The notes: generated from the letters alone by a model not told the origin. A DNA stretch of 64,000 nt from Trichococcus paludicola (GCF_003052295.1 NZ_QBLC01000001.1:537489-601488), one strand, 5' to 3'. Positions 16,236-25,304 are shown, counted from the first letter of the stretch. Numbers and translations: made by a program.

Positions 16236-17336
16236 TTAGTCTTCGGGCCAAACTTCTTTGGCGATTTCCACAACGTGGCGTACTTTAGCCCATTGTTCTT
16301 CTTCCGTCAGCAAGTTGCCTTCTTCGGTGGAGGCGAATCCGCATTGCGGGCTCAACGCCAATTGATCCAAAGGAACGTATTTGCTGGCTTCTTTGATGCG
16401 GGCTTTGATTTCTTCTTTGTCTTCCAATTCAGCTGTCTTCGAAGTGACCAGGCCTAATACGATACGGCCTTTGCCTTTGAAGAAAGCAAGTGGCTCGAAG
16501 CCGCCGGAACGATCGGTATCATACTCCAGGAAGTAACCGTCAAAGCTTGTTTGTCCAAACAATTCTTCTGCGATCGGATCATATGCGCCTTCCAATGAGT
16601 GGTGGGATTTGTAATTGCCGCGACAGACATGTGTCGTTAAGATAAGATCAGCAGGTTTTGCTTCGATGATGGCTTGAACATTCTCAGCAGCAACGCGTTT
16701 GGAAGCTTTATACTCTTCCGAATCATTCGCAAAGTTGCAAAGGAAGCCCCAGTGCACATCGTCCAATTGCAGATAACGACAGCCCAGGTCGTAGAAAGCT
16801 TGGACAGCGTCGATGTAGGCTTGTTGCACGTCCGCTTGGTACGCTTCAACCGAAGGATAGATCTCTTCGTTGCGGTAGCCTGGATAGAAAACTTCGTTCG
16901 GGCTAGGGATCGTGAATTTCGCCACGCCTTGGTCACCGACGATTTCGTTCAATGATTTGAAAGCAGCCAGGAAAGGGTGGTTCGGATTGAAGGAGATTTT
17001 GCCGACGTTACGGAAGGCGTACTTGCGGACTTCCACATCCCCGAAGTCATAGCCGTGTTCCGGTACATAGCCTTCAAATCCGTTCAGGTTTTCGATGAAA
17101 TCGATATGCCACCAAGAGCGACGGAATTCGCCGTCAGTGAAACCTTTCAAGCCGTTTTCCTTTTGATCTTTGACCAATTTCGTGATTTCTTTCGTTTCCA
17201 CTTGGTCCAAAGCGGCTGCGTCGATTTCGCCGGCTGCAAATTTCAAGCGTGCTTCCTTCAATGGTTCTGTGCGTAAAAAGCTCCCTACCTGGTCGGCTCT
17301 GAATGGTAACGTTGTTGTCTTTTGTGCTGTTGTCAT
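16236..17336 (-). CDS. MetE C-terminal-like methyltransferase (YxjG/YxjH type)
   Basis: 366 residues, about half the length of full MetE and matching its catalytic C-terminal barrel. The segment THVCRGNYKSHH and LSPQCGFAS supply the His/Cys/Cys expected to bind the catalytic zinc that activates homocysteine. The group includes Bacillus YxjG/YxjH, which make methionine by methyl transfer to homocysteine; the methyl donor of the short enzymes is less certain than for MetE. A methionine-type T-box leader with its own promoter lies directly upstream, which confirms a methionine role. It is monocistronic and ends at the terminator 16187-16219. Confidence 0.88.
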   Translation of the reverse strand: MTTAQKTTTLPFRADQVGSFLRTEPLKEARLKFAAGEIDAAALDQVETKEITKLVKDQKENGLKGFTDGEFRRSWWHIDFIENLNGFEGYVPEHGYDFGDVEVRKYAFRNVGKISFNPNHPFLAAFKSLNEIVGDQGVAKFTIPSPNEVFYPGYRNEEIYPSVEAYQADVQQAYIDAVQAFYDLGCRYLQLDDVHWGFLCNFANDSEEYKASKRVAAENVQAIIEAKPADLILTTHVCRGNYKSHHSLEGAYDPIAEELFGQTSFDGYFLEYDTDRSGGFEPLAFFKGKGRIVLGLVTSKTAELEDKEEIKARIKEASKYVPLDQLALSPQCGFASTEEGNLLTEEEQWAKVRHVVEIAKEVWPED

Positions 17337-17383
17337 GTTAGTTTCCTTCTTTCAATTTTTATTTTTTTGTCAAACGATATTGT

Positions 17384-17690
17384 ACAGTAAAAAAATACGC
17401 CCCCGCACATTGCTGTGCAAGGACGTATGATTGCTCATCGTGATACCACCTTGGTTCAGGGTATGCTCGCGCATACCCCCTCAGTCAGTACGCAAGACGA
17501 CCGTTCTGTCTTGTTATACTGCGGCATTGTAACGTATGCGGACGTGGTTTGCTGAGGCCCTAAGGCGTTCGCAAACCAATCACTCTAAGACCATTTTCTG
17601 GATGACTTTCCTGTCCTCTTCTCAGCTGCCGAGGTTCTCTGTGCATTTCCGTTATCCGTACTCTTCTTTTCACCGTGAGGTTGTTTGAAT
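17384..17690 (-). ncRNA. T-box leader, probably tRNA-Met responsive
   Basis: Read on the minus strand, the leader begins near 17690. It carries the AGAGAACC start of stem I, then a specifier region GAAAATGG whose ATG (17592-17594) would be the Met codon. The hallmark T-box sequence AACCAAGGTGGTATCACG lies near 17440-17457. It ends in a terminator: TACGTCCTTGCACA, loop, TGTGCGGGGGCGTA, then T7 at about 17390. Uncharged tRNA-Met should pair with the specifier and T-box to form the antiterminator and switch on the MetE-like gene. The specifier assignment rests on position and gene function. Confidence 0.88.
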
Positions 17691-17698
17691 TTATATAC

Positions 17699-17727
17699 AT
17701 AATAACAACACGATTAGTAAGTGTCAA
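17699..17727 (-). promoter_or_regulatory. Promoter of the T-box/MetE-like transcript
   Basis: On the minus strand TTGACA (17727-17722), a 17-bp spacer and TATTAT (17704-17699). Only about 20 bp separate it from the preceding ArAE gene stop. Confidence 0.8.
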
Positions 17728-17746
17728 ATTTTTTCTCATGGAAAAT

Positions 17747-18718
17747 TCATTTTTTTGTAATTATTTCTTCTGCGTACTCTTCGTAGAACATTTTTTTCGT
17801 CTGGATGAAGCGTCTGAAGTCGTTCAGCAACTGGAACAGGATGGCACGGTTTTCGAACTCCGCACGGGTGGCCGGCAACTCGCTTTCGCGGAATGATTGC
17901 AGCAATGAATCGATGTCCTCCATCAGATAAATCCCGGTGTTCTGCTCATGCAGTTGGGCTGCAGTCAGGAAGAACAGGCCAGCCAAAATCTTATTTTCGC
18001 TTGTCGGCAGCGCGCACAAGCCGAGGTTTGTGGCCATATATTTCAGGATGGTGACCTGCTCGCTGCGCATATCGAAGTAGCGGATATTATAGGTCGATTG
18101 GTCCAGCAACTGATTGTCGAATTCGGCATAAACGACCTGCCTGTATTTTTCCAATTGATCATCCAATTCGTCCAATAACCGGCTTTGATTGCGGTCCTCC
18201 CCCTCGCGAAGGGCGACGCTGAAACTGTGCAGCACTTCCTTCATTTGCGTCTCCACTTGTTCCCGAAGCAAAATGATCTGGCTCGCTTTGGAGGGCATAT
18301 ACAGATTGAATAAAATAGCCACGCCGGCGCCGATCATCATCAGGGCGAGTTCGTTCAGTAGCCAAGGAAAGCTTGTCTGCTTTTCCAGCAACAGATGCGT
18401 CACAAGCACCGAACAAGGCGCGATGCCGGATTGAAGATTGAAACGGTAGGCCAAAGGTACGTAAAACAACAGGTAGACGCCAAATACGACGATGTGAAAG
18501 CCGAAGAGGCGGAACAGGATCGTCGCGATTGTCAATGCCAGCACCGTGGAGGCAATCCGCTGCAGTGCCGTCAGAACGGAGGATTTTTTGGTGTCCAGCA
18601 CGCTGAGGATCGCGATGACCCCGGCTGCAACGGAATAATTCAACTGGAAAAATTGCGCAATCAGAATGGCGATGACTGTGGCAAAAGCGATTTTGATGGT
18701 GCGATGGTTCAAACTCAT
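17747..18718 (-). CDS. Aromatic acid exporter (ArAE) family membrane protein
   Basis: 323 residues. Four to five closely packed membrane helices in the first ~145 residues (KIAFATVIAILIAQFF, YSVAAGVIAILSVLDTKKSS, STVLALTIATILF and others) are followed by a cytosolic helical domain (residues about 150-320) of the ArAE_1_C type. Homologues are annotated as exporters of aromatic acids; direct evidence for a substrate is lacking. I take ATG 18718 as start, eight bases after AAGGAG; the GTG nine bases upstream overlaps the ribosome binding site. There is no obvious terminator before the next promoter. Confidence 0.8.
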   Translation of the reverse strand: MSLNHRTIKIAFATVIAILIAQFFQLNYSVAAGVIAILSVLDTKKSSVLTALQRIASTVLALTIATILFRLFGFHIVVFGVYLLFYVPLAYRFNLQSGIAPCSVLVTHLLLEKQTSFPWLLNELALMMIGAGVAILFNLYMPSKASQIILLREQVETQMKEVLHSFSVALREGEDRNQSRLLDELDDQLEKYRQVVYAEFDNQLLDQSTYNIRYFDMRSEQVTILKYMATNLGLCALPTSENKILAGLFFLTAAQLHEQNTGIYLMEDIDSLLQSFRESELPATRAEFENRAILFQLLNDFRRFIQTKKMFYEEYAEEIITKK

Positions 18719-18949
18719 GGGCGACACTCCTTTCCTCTAGAATAGTGGATTTTGATGCTTTTGACCAGTGTTTTCGGAAGCAGGGAAATCGGGGCTTAAT
18801 TTACGCCAAAAAAGGATTTTCTAATCAAAAAAACACTATATCTCGTTTTACAGGCATGGTATGATACTAAATGTTGTTCCGCGAACTAGCGGACCGGAAG
18901 TTGGAAAAAATACGGAAATAATCAGATAACACCAAAGGAAGGGATATGA

Positions 18950-19630
18950 TTGAGCGTGCTTGTAATGGCCGGAATGATAGGTGCTGGAAAGTCGACCTAC
19001 ACTGAAATGATTTCAAGAAGATTGGGGACGGAGGCCTTTTTCGAAAGCGTCGATTACAATCCAATCTTGGACAAATTTTATGATAATCCACAAAAATGGG
19101 CCTTCAGTCTTCAAATATATTTCTTGAATACGCGTTTCCGCAGCATCAAGGCTGCTTTGACCGATGACAATAATGTCTTGGATCGTTCCATTTATGAGGA
19201 CGCTCTGTTTACGCGGGTCAACCATCTGCAAGGCAACATCTCCCAAGAAGAGATGGATATCTACAACGACCTGTTGGCCAACATGATGGAAGAACTGGAA
19301 GGAATGCCCAAAAAAGCGCCGGATTTGCTGATCTATCTGGATGGTTCATTCGATACGATTTTGGATCACATCCGCAAGCGCGGTCGTGAATTTGAGCAGA
19401 TTGAGGACGATGCCGAGTTATTGGCCTACTATGAATTGCTTTTCAAAAATTATGAGCAATGGTATCAGGAGTACGATCAAAGTCCAAAAATCAAAATCAA
19501 CATCGATACGTACGACATCGTCAATAACAGCGGTGACGAAGAGCAGGTCATGGCCATCATCGAAAAAGCGCTATTGGAAGTCCGCGGCGAAGAGGCCGAA
19601 TTGACTTTTGTAGGAAGCAATATCGTATAA
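18950..19630 (+). CDS. Deoxynucleoside kinase (dGK/dCK family)
   Basis: 226 residues. P-loop GMIGAGKST, the DRS motif with following YED in VLDRSIYEDALF, and a LID-region RKRGREFEQ identify the deoxyguanosine/deoxyadenosine/deoxycytidine kinase family of Firmicutes, which phosphorylates salvaged deoxynucleosides with ATP. Lactobacillales often have a paired dAK/dGK; only one copy is here. The start is TTG at 18950, six bases after AAAGGAAGGG; an overlapping ATG at 18946 is out of frame. Ended by the terminator at 19656. Confidence 0.9.
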   Translation: MSVLVMAGMIGAGKSTYTEMISRRLGTEAFFESVDYNPILDKFYDNPQKWAFSLQIYFLNTRFRSIKAALTDDNNVLDRSIYEDALFTRVNHLQGNISQEEMDIYNDLLANMMEELEGMPKKAPDLLIYLDGSFDTILDHIRKRGREFEQIEDDAELLAYYELLFKNYEQWYQEYDQSPKIKINIDTYDIVNNSGDEEQVMAIIEKALLEVRGEEAELTFVGSNIV

Positions 19631-19655
19631 GTGACTGATCGTTCAGGTTGTCATC

Positions 19656-19695
19656 AAACAGCAGCAGTGCCGGTCGGTGCAGCTGCTGTTTTTTT
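19656..19695 (+). terminator. Intrinsic terminator after deoxynucleoside kinase
   Basis: AACAGCAGC and GCTGCTGTT arms around a loop that itself contains GTGC/GCAC-like pairing, followed by T7. Confidence 0.9.
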
Positions 19696-19802
19696 GGCGA
19701 GAAGGCATAAATTTTTCGCGACGGACTGAAGTATATTCTTGGTTTATATACTATAATTAAGAAATGGATTTAAACGACAGTTGAAGAGGATGGAACCAGA
19801 CG

Positions 19803-20393
19803 ATGGCGGCGGATAGGGCAGAACAAGCAGTGAATGTGGAGCAATGGCAAGCAATCAACGAACGGGATCAGCGTTTTGATGGAGAATTCTTTTACGCGGA
19901 CAGGAATACGCAATTGTACTGCAAGCCGTCCTGTCCTTCCCGGCTTCCGAAATTCAACCATGTCTGCATTTTTATTTCAGCCGAGGCTGCCGAGGCGCAT
20001 GGCTATAGACCTTGCCGCAGATGCAAACCTAACGGCCTGGCCGTTACGGATCTGGAATGGGCTGGTCAGGCCGAACGCTTTATCCACAGCCATTATCCAA
20101 ATCCCTTGAGCGTGAATCGTATTGCCGAAGCCTGTCATGGACCCTCGTCGGAACTGCAGCAGATCTTCATCCGAATCTATGGCGTTTCGTTGATGGATTA
20201 TTTGGATCGTGTCCGGATGGATCAAGCGCGCTATTTGCTGATTCATTCGGGACGCTTCATCAAGCAGATAGCGGAACTGGTCGGGATGTCCTCAGCGGCG
20301 GAATTTTCCCGCAAATTCAAGGAAAAGGAAGGCATGGCGCCGACCTTATACCGCCGGCGCGTGCGCAAGCGCGAAAGAGAGCAACGGTCCTGA
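19803..20393 (+). CDS. adaA: AdaA-type methylphosphotriester-DNA alkyltransferase/regulator
   Basis: 196 residues. The N-terminal Ada zinc domain has Cys40, Cys44, Cys71 and Cys74 (YCKPSCPSR and RPCRRCK), spaced as in E. coli Ada; one of the cysteines (Cys40 by alignment) takes the methyl group from a DNA phosphotriester. An AraC-type double helix-turn-helix fills residues about 95-185. This corresponds to Bacillus AdaA, which becomes an activator when methylated. The methylguanine transferase (AdaB/Ogt) that often follows is absent here, so any regulated gene lies elsewhere. Start codon choice is moderate; GAGG lies nearby. Confidence 0.9.
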   Translation: MAADRAEQAVNVEQWQAINERDQRFDGEFFYADRNTQLYCKPSCPSRLPKFNHVCIFISAEAAEAHGYRPCRRCKPNGLAVTDLEWAGQAERFIHSHYPNPLSVNRIAEACHGPSSELQQIFIRIYGVSLMDYLDRVRMDQARYLLIHSGRFIKQIAELVGMSSAAEFSRKFKEKEGMAPTLYRRRVRKREREQRS

Positions 20394-20429
20394 CGACCTA
20401 CTATAGTAAAAACAAAATAAATTGAGAGC

Positions 20430-20477
20430 AAAACAGCAGGCTCACCGATCAGCGGTAAGTTGCTGTTTTTTGTTTTT
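20430..20477 (+). terminator. Intrinsic terminator after adaA
   Basis: AAAACAGCA and TGCTGTTTT with an internal ACCG/CGGT stem in the loop, followed by TTGTTTTT. Confidence 0.85.
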
Positions 20478-20489
20478 GGTTAAAATCAT

Positions 20490-20518
20490 TTGACACAAAA
20501 CGTCTACAGATGTAAACT
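20490..20518 (+). promoter_or_regulatory. copYAZ promoter with cop box operator
   Basis: TTGACA (20490-20495), 17-bp spacer and TAAACT. Inside the spacer, TACAGATGTA (20505-20514) is an exact match to the CopY operator TACANNTGTA, so bound repressor would block polymerase directly. Only one box is visible. Confidence 0.88.
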
Positions 20519-20558
20519 TACTTCAGAAGCAAGAACCAACAACGAAAGGATGAAAAAA

Positions 20559-21035
20559 ATGACCGATTCGACACAGAAGAAGATAACCGACGCTGAATGG
20601 GAAGTGATGCGGGTTGTCTGGACAAACGGGAAAGCGACCAGCCGAGAGATCATTTCGGTTTTGCAGGAAAAAATGGATTGGAAACAAGCCACCGTCAAAA
20701 CGTTGATCGGAAGACTCGTCGACAAAGGTTTGTTGGCGACGGAACCAATCGGCAATAAATTCATCTACAGCGCAAACGTATCCGAACAGGAAAGCGTTGG
20801 CGGCGCTACCGAAGACCTTTTAGCGCATGTCTGCACGAAAAAAGTCGGCAGCACGATAGCCGAACTGATCGAAAGAGCGACACTGAGCCATGCTGATGTT
20901 GCCCTTTTGGAAAAAGTGATCGACGCCAAAAAACGGATGGCAGTCGACGAAGTGAAGTGCATGTGCACGCCAGGACAATGCAACTGCAAACAAACCGGTT
21001 GCGTACATAAGGAGGAATTGCCCAATGGAAAATAA
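20559..21035 (+). CDS. copY: Copper-responsive repressor CopY
   Basis: 158 residues. An N-terminal BlaI/MecI-type winged helix (TDAEWEVMRVVW... VKTLIGRLVDKGLL) binds the cop box in its own promoter; the C-terminal CMCTPGQCNC is the CxCx4CxC motif where Cu(I) displaces Zn(II) and releases DNA. The start is taken at ATG 20559, 7-8 bases after AAAGGA; other in-frame ATGs lie at 20550 and 20490, the latter inside the promoter. Its end overlaps copA by 11 bp, so the two are translationally coupled. Confidence 0.93.
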   Translation: MTDSTQKKITDAEWEVMRVVWTNGKATSREIISVLQEKMDWKQATVKTLIGRLVDKGLLATEPIGNKFIYSANVSEQESVGGATEDLLAHVCTKKVGSTIAELIERATLSHADVALLEKVIDAKKRMAVDEVKCMCTPGQCNCKQTGCVHKEELPNGK

Positions 21036-23490
21036 AAGTTATGATATAGAAGGCATGAGTTGTGCATCGTGCTCACAGGCCGTGGAAAAAGCGGCCGCAA
21101 AAGTTGCAGGCGTTAAGGAAGCGACCGTCAACTTGGCGACCGAGAAGCTGACGGTTGCTGTCGATGAAAGCCATTTTTCAGAAGAAATTCTGAAGAATGC
21201 CGTCGATGCAGCGGGCTACGTTATGGTGGCAAACAAAAAGGAAAAGACATTTCTGATCGAAGGCATGAGTTGTGCTTCGTGTTCCCAAACCGTGGAAAAA
21301 GTCACTAGAGCCGTCAATGGCGTCTCTGATGCATCCGTGAACTTGGCTACCGAAAAAATGGTCGTCTCTTACGATCCGACCGTTCTTCATGCGGGGGATA
21401 TCGAAAAAGTCGTGGCCGAAGCCGGCTACAAGGCTATCGAAGAGAGTGCTACTATAGAAGAAAGCGACCAAAACCAAGCGAAAAAAGAAAAGCACATCAG
21501 AAATATGTGGAGACGTTTTTGGCTCTCGGCAGTATTCACGCTTCCGCTTCTGTATCTCGCGATGGGCCACATGCTGGGCTTGCCGTTGCCGATGAGCCTC
21601 CATCCGAATATGTATCCTGTCACGTTCGCGCTCACGCAGCTTGTGCTGACGATTCCAGTGATGGTGCTGGGGACGAAATTTTTTACAGTAGGATTCAAGT
21701 CCTTGTTCAAAGGCCACCCGAATATGGACTCGCTGGTGGCATTGGGGACCAGTACTGCCTTTCTGTATAGTCTATATGGCACATTTGCGGCAATCGGAGG
21801 GAACAACGAACTTGTCATGAACTTGTACTACGAATCGGCAGCTGTCATATTGACGCTGATCACGCTCGGGAAGTACTTCGAGGCCGTTTCAAAAGGCAAG
21901 ACATCGGAGGCCATCAAAAAACTGATGGGCTTGGCTCCTAAGACAGCCCGCGTCATCCGTGATGGCAATGAGCAGGAGATTAAACTGGATGCTGTCATGG
22001 TAGGGGACATTTTGGTTGTCCGCCCAGGCGAGAAAATGGCTGTCGATGGGAAAGTGACGGAAGGCCTGACATCCGTCGATGAATCGATGCTGACAGGTGA
22101 GAGCATGCCGGTGGAGAAAAAAGCGGGTGATGTGATCATTGGCGGCAGCATCAATAAAAACGGAACGATCCAATACCGTGCCGAAAAAGTCGGGAAAGAT
22201 ACGGCCCTTGCGCAGATCATCAAGTTGGTGGAAGATGCCCAAGGTTCAAAAGCGCCGATCGCAAAACTGGCTGATACGATTTCGGGCTATTTTGTTCCGA
22301 TCGTCATCGTGCTCGCTGTTCTGGCCGGGCTGGCTTGGTACTTCCTGGGACAAGAATCCTGGATTTTTGCACTGACCATAACGATTTCGGTATTAGTAAT
22401 CGCTTGTCCTTGCGCTTTGGGCTTGGCGACACCGACCGCCATCATGGTGGGTACCGGCAAGGGTGCCGAAAACGGTGTGCTGATCAAAAGCGGGACGGCT
22501 CTGGAAGTGACCCATAAAATCCAGACAATCGTTTTCGATAAGACGGGGACGATCACCGAAGGAAAACCGAAAGTGACGGATGTTCTGGTCCGTGAAGGGC
22601 TGGATCCAGATGAATTGTTGCTGCTGGCTGCATCGGCTGAAAAAGGGTCGGAGCATCCACTTGGAGAAGCCATCGTTCGCGATGCCGAGGAGAAAGAGCT
22701 GTCTTTGTTGAAACCATCCGCCTTCAATGCGCTGCCGGGCTTCGGTATTGCTGTCACAATCGATGGGAAAGAGCTTCTGTTGGGAAATGAAAAATTGATG
22801 CTGAACCATGCAATCGGACTCGGTTCATTTGCCGAAACCTCCCACACGCTGGCGGAACAAGGCAAGACACCGATGTACATCGCAATGGATGGGGAATTGG
22901 CCGGCATCATCGCCGTTGCCGATACTGTGAAAGCAAGCAGTGCGGCCGCAATCAAGAAACTGCGTGGTATGGGTATCGAAATCGCGATGATAACAGGCGA
23001 CAATAAGCGTACGGCACAAGCCATCGCCAAACAAGTCGGCATTGACCGTGTCTTGAGTGAAGTATTGCCTGAAGACAAAGCGGAAGAAGTCAAGAAGCTG
23101 CAACAGGGCGGCCGCAAGGTCGCCATGGTCGGAGACGGCGTCAATGATGCACCGGCCTTGGCCCAAGCCGACATAGGCATCGCCATCGGATCGGGGACGG
23201 ACGTCGCCATTGAATCGGCGGACATCGTGCTGATGAAGAGCGACCTGATGGCAGTAGCCACAGCTGTTGAACTCAGCAAAGCGACCATCAAAAACATCAA
23301 GGAGAATCTGTTCTGGGCATTCGCCTATAATGTCCTGGGCATTCCTGTCGCAATGGGAATCCTGCACGTCTTCGGAGGTCCCTTGCTGAATCCGATGATC
23401 GCCGGAGCAGCGATGAGTTTCAGCTCGGTGTCGGTTGTATTGAATGCATTACGTCTGAAAGGATTCAAACCCTCCGTCTCAAAACGGTAA
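21025..23490 (+). CDS. copA: Copper-exporting P1B-type ATPase
   Basis: 821 residues. Two N-terminal heavy-metal-binding domains each carry GMSCASC (residues about 8-14 and 76-82). Eight membrane helices follow, with the transport motif CPC in ACPCALGLATP, TGES in the actuator domain, phosphorylation motif DKTGT, nucleotide-binding HP in SEHPLGE, and GDGVNDAPAL in the hinge; YN and MSFSSVSV occur in the last helices. These are the signatures of Cu(I) exporters. It removes copper from the cytosol and receives it from CopZ. AAGGAGGAA lies inside the end of copY. Confidence 0.96.
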   Translation: MENKSYDIEGMSCASCSQAVEKAAAKVAGVKEATVNLATEKLTVAVDESHFSEEILKNAVDAAGYVMVANKKEKTFLIEGMSCASCSQTVEKVTRAVNGVSDASVNLATEKMVVSYDPTVLHAGDIEKVVAEAGYKAIEESATIEESDQNQAKKEKHIRNMWRRFWLSAVFTLPLLYLAMGHMLGLPLPMSLHPNMYPVTFALTQLVLTIPVMVLGTKFFTVGFKSLFKGHPNMDSLVALGTSTAFLYSLYGTFAAIGGNNELVMNLYYESAAVILTLITLGKYFEAVSKGKTSEAIKKLMGLAPKTARVIRDGNEQEIKLDAVMVGDILVVRPGEKMAVDGKVTEGLTSVDESMLTGESMPVEKKAGDVIIGGSINKNGTIQYRAEKVGKDTALAQIIKLVEDAQGSKAPIAKLADTISGYFVPIVIVLAVLAGLAWYFLGQESWIFALTITISVLVIACPCALGLATPTAIMVGTGKGAENGVLIKSGTALEVTHKIQTIVFDKTGTITEGKPKVTDVLVREGLDPDELLLLAASAEKGSEHPLGEAIVRDAEEKELSLLKPSAFNALPGFGIAVTIDGKELLLGNEKLMLNHAIGLGSFAETSHTLAEQGKTPMYIAMDGELAGIIAVADTVKASSAAAIKKLRGMGIEIAMITGDNKRTAQAIAKQVGIDRVLSEVLPEDKAEEVKKLQQGGRKVAMVGDGVNDAPALAQADIGIAIGSGTDVAIESADIVLMKSDLMAVATAVELSKATIKNIKENLFWAFAYNVLGIPVAMGILHVFGGPLLNPMIAGAAMSFSSVSVVLNALRLKGFKPSVSKR

Positions 23491-23522
23491 GGGAATATCA
23501 TATATAGAGAAAAGAGGAAACG

Positions 23523-23735
23523 ATGATGGAAAAAGAATTGATGCTTGAAGGAATGAAATGCGATGGCTGCGTAGCGACAGTCAAAGAGAAATTCTCTGCG
23601 ATTGCAGGTGTGGAAGAGGTAACAGTTGATCTGGAAGGAAAGAAAGCAACAGTCAAGACGAACCAAGACATTTCCGAAGTGACTTTCAATGAAGCATTAT
23701 CCGGAACGAAATTCAAAGTAACCGGCAGCAAATAA
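23523..23735 (+). CDS. copZ: Copper chaperone CopZ
   Basis: A 70-residue single heavy-metal-associated domain with the Cu(I) site MKCDGC near residue 11. It carries copper to CopA and CopY. It lies 32 bp after copA behind AGAGG and is the last gene before the terminator, giving the order copY-copA-copZ. Two adjacent ATGs (23523, 23526) could both serve as start. Confidence 0.93.
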   Translation: MMEKELMLEGMKCDGCVATVKEKFSAIAGVEEVTVDLEGKKATVKTNQDISEVTFNEALSGTKFKVTGSK

Positions 23736-23753
23736 GTAAAAATAATGCACAGG

Positions 23754-23785
23754 CTCCCTCAATGATTGCTGAGGGAGTTTTTTTT
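23754..23785 (+). terminator. Intrinsic terminator of cop operon
   Basis: CTCCCTCA and TGAGGGAG with an 8-nt loop and T8. Confidence 0.93.
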
Positions 23786-23879
23786 CGCACAAATTTGTAC
23801 ATTTTTTCTATTTGGCTATTGTAGCGATCACAATTTAGGAGTAGAATGAAACATGCAGTCCGGTCGAACAGACCAGCAT

Positions 23880-23950
23880 GCGGGCGTAGTTTAGTGGTAA
23901 AATGCGACCTTCCCAAGGTCATGTCGCGGGTCCGATTCCCGTCGCCCGCT
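23880..23950 (+). tRNA. tRNA-Gly, anticodon CCC
   Basis: Acceptor arms GCGGGCG (23880-23886) and CGCCCGC (23943-23949), D-arm with GTGGTAA, anticodon loop TTCCCAA giving anticodon CCC, and T-arm CGGGTCCGATTCCCG. CCA is not encoded; the next bases are TTACGG. The outermost anticodon-stem pair appears to be a C-A mismatch. It closely resembles E. coli tRNA-Gly(CCC). Confidence 0.93.
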
Positions 23951-23970
23951 TACGGAATTGAATGCATCTT

Positions 23971-24002
23971 AACCTTACCGATAAATTCGGTAAGGTTTTT
24001 TT
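23971..24002 (+). terminator. Intrinsic terminator after tRNA-Gly
   Basis: AACCTTACCGA and TCGGTAAGGTT with a 5-nt loop, then T7. Confidence 0.93.
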
Positions 24003-24453
24003 ATTTATGTTTACAATAAGCAAATGTTTTGTAATAATTTTTGGGCATTAAAAGCGGATTAGGTCCGATCTGCTTGAGAAATGACACGCATTGAAACATA
24101 TGTTACAGCTGTAACCACTGATAAATCAGTGGTTTGGATATTTTTTGACAGGAAGTTTGTGAAAAAAGACAGCTATTGTGCCAATTGTTACAAATTGATT
24201 TTCTATATTACGACAGCGTAATATTTGACTTATGTTTGTAAAGTAAACAGTTATTTGAGACAGTCACGTTAAGATGGAATAACAAAGAATGTATTTTTAA
24301 CTTTGGCGGTTTGATTCATGATAGGATTGTCTCTGTTGAAAGAACTCCGATCGAGACCTGGATAAATACTTCATTTATCAAATAAAAAAGGTCATGAAGA
24401 GTATAAATTGCAATACGAAAACATTGCGAAGAGAAGAAAGGGACAAAACACAC
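24003..24453 (+). promoter_or_regulatory. Long upstream region of the LysM protein gene
   Basis: 450 bp without a gene. Visible structure: a hairpin with arms AACCACTGA/TCAGTGGTT (24113-24134) followed after a few bases by T6, resembling a terminator; the palindrome TTACAGCTGTAA (24101-24112 region); and a perfect 8-bp inverted repeat ATATTACG-acag-CGTAATAT (24205-24224). No confident promoter is seen. The region is AT-rich and I cannot match it to a known riboswitch. Confidence 0.45.
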
Positions 24454-25272
24454 ATGAAAAACTTCAAATCTAGATTATTCGTAACGAGCGCAACTTTAGC
24501 AGCCATCGGTTTTATGGCAACAGCGAACCCTACACAAGCAAACGCAACAGAATATACTTCATCCACTTGGACAGCACGTACAGCAGACCAAATCAAAGCA
24601 GATATCCAAAACTTGGAGAGCGGCAGCAAATACACTTTCCAATGGGGCGATACTTTATCAGCAATCGCATTGGCGACTGACGTATCAGTGAATGCCTTAG
24701 TTGATGTCAATAGCATCGGAAATGCAGACATGATCATTGCCGGCAACGCAATCGTATTGTCAGCGGACCATAACATCGTGACTGTTGAACAAGACTCAGA
24801 AGTGAAGAGCTACGATGTCAGCTCTGAAGAAGCGGTGGAAGTTGAAACACCCGTTGAAGCAGTTGAAGAAGTTCAAACAGCTACACCAGTTGCAGCACCA
24901 ATTGCAGCACCCGCTGTAGAAACATATGTTGAGCCAGCCCCAGTAGCACAAACGGCAGCAACGATTTACCAAGCAAGCTACTTCTTGTATCAAGTAGTCC
25001 AAGCAGAAGCAGGTCCAAGCTACCAAGAAAAATTGAACGTTGCATCTGTTATCATGAACCGTGTTGAATCTGGAATCTGGGGCGGAACGACTATTGATGC
25101 TGTATTGTATGCATCAGGTCAATTCTCAGTAGTTTCAAACGGAGCTGCATCAGCAGAAGTACCGACTGCTGACACAATCCAAGCAGTAAATGAAGTATTG
25201 AACGGTTACCGTTCAACTTCAGCACAAAGCTTCCGTGCTTCAGGCGATGGCGTAACAAACGTATTCTTCTAA
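24454..25272 (+). CDS. Secreted LysM protein with SleB-like cell wall hydrolase domain
   Basis: 272 residues. Signal peptide with cleavage likely after ANA (about residue 31). A LysM peptidoglycan-binding domain follows (YTFQWGDTLSAIALATDVSVNALVDVNSI), then a Glu/Val/Pro/Ala-rich spacer (residues about 130-175), then a domain matching the C-terminal half of SleB/CwlJ-type hydrolases (YQVVQAEAGPSYQEKLNVASVIMNRVESGIWG...QFSVVSNG), where Glu in AEAG would be catalytic. Such domains occur in Firmicutes that do not sporulate. Met 24454 is chosen as start because the signal peptide begins there; AAAGGG lies upstream at long spacing. Probable role: remodelling of peptidoglycan. Confidence 0.85.
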   Translation: MKNFKSRLFVTSATLAAIGFMATANPTQANATEYTSSTWTARTADQIKADIQNLESGSKYTFQWGDTLSAIALATDVSVNALVDVNSIGNADMIIAGNAIVLSADHNIVTVEQDSEVKSYDVSSEEAVEVETPVEAVEEVQTATPVAAPIAAPAVETYVEPAPVAQTAATIYQASYFLYQVVQAEAGPSYQEKLNVASVIMNRVESGIWGGTTIDAVLYASGQFSVVSNGAASAEVPTADTIQAVNEVLNGYRSTSAQSFRASGDGVTNVFF

Positions 25273-25304
25273 AAAATATAAACAATTCTGATAGTACAAA
25301 ATAT

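Noticed and set aside
24003..24453. c-di-AMP (ydaO) riboswitch or WalR site before the LysM gene
   Set aside because: I could not find the conserved riboswitch core, and the TGTTAC/TGTAAC pair has the wrong spacing for a WalR box.
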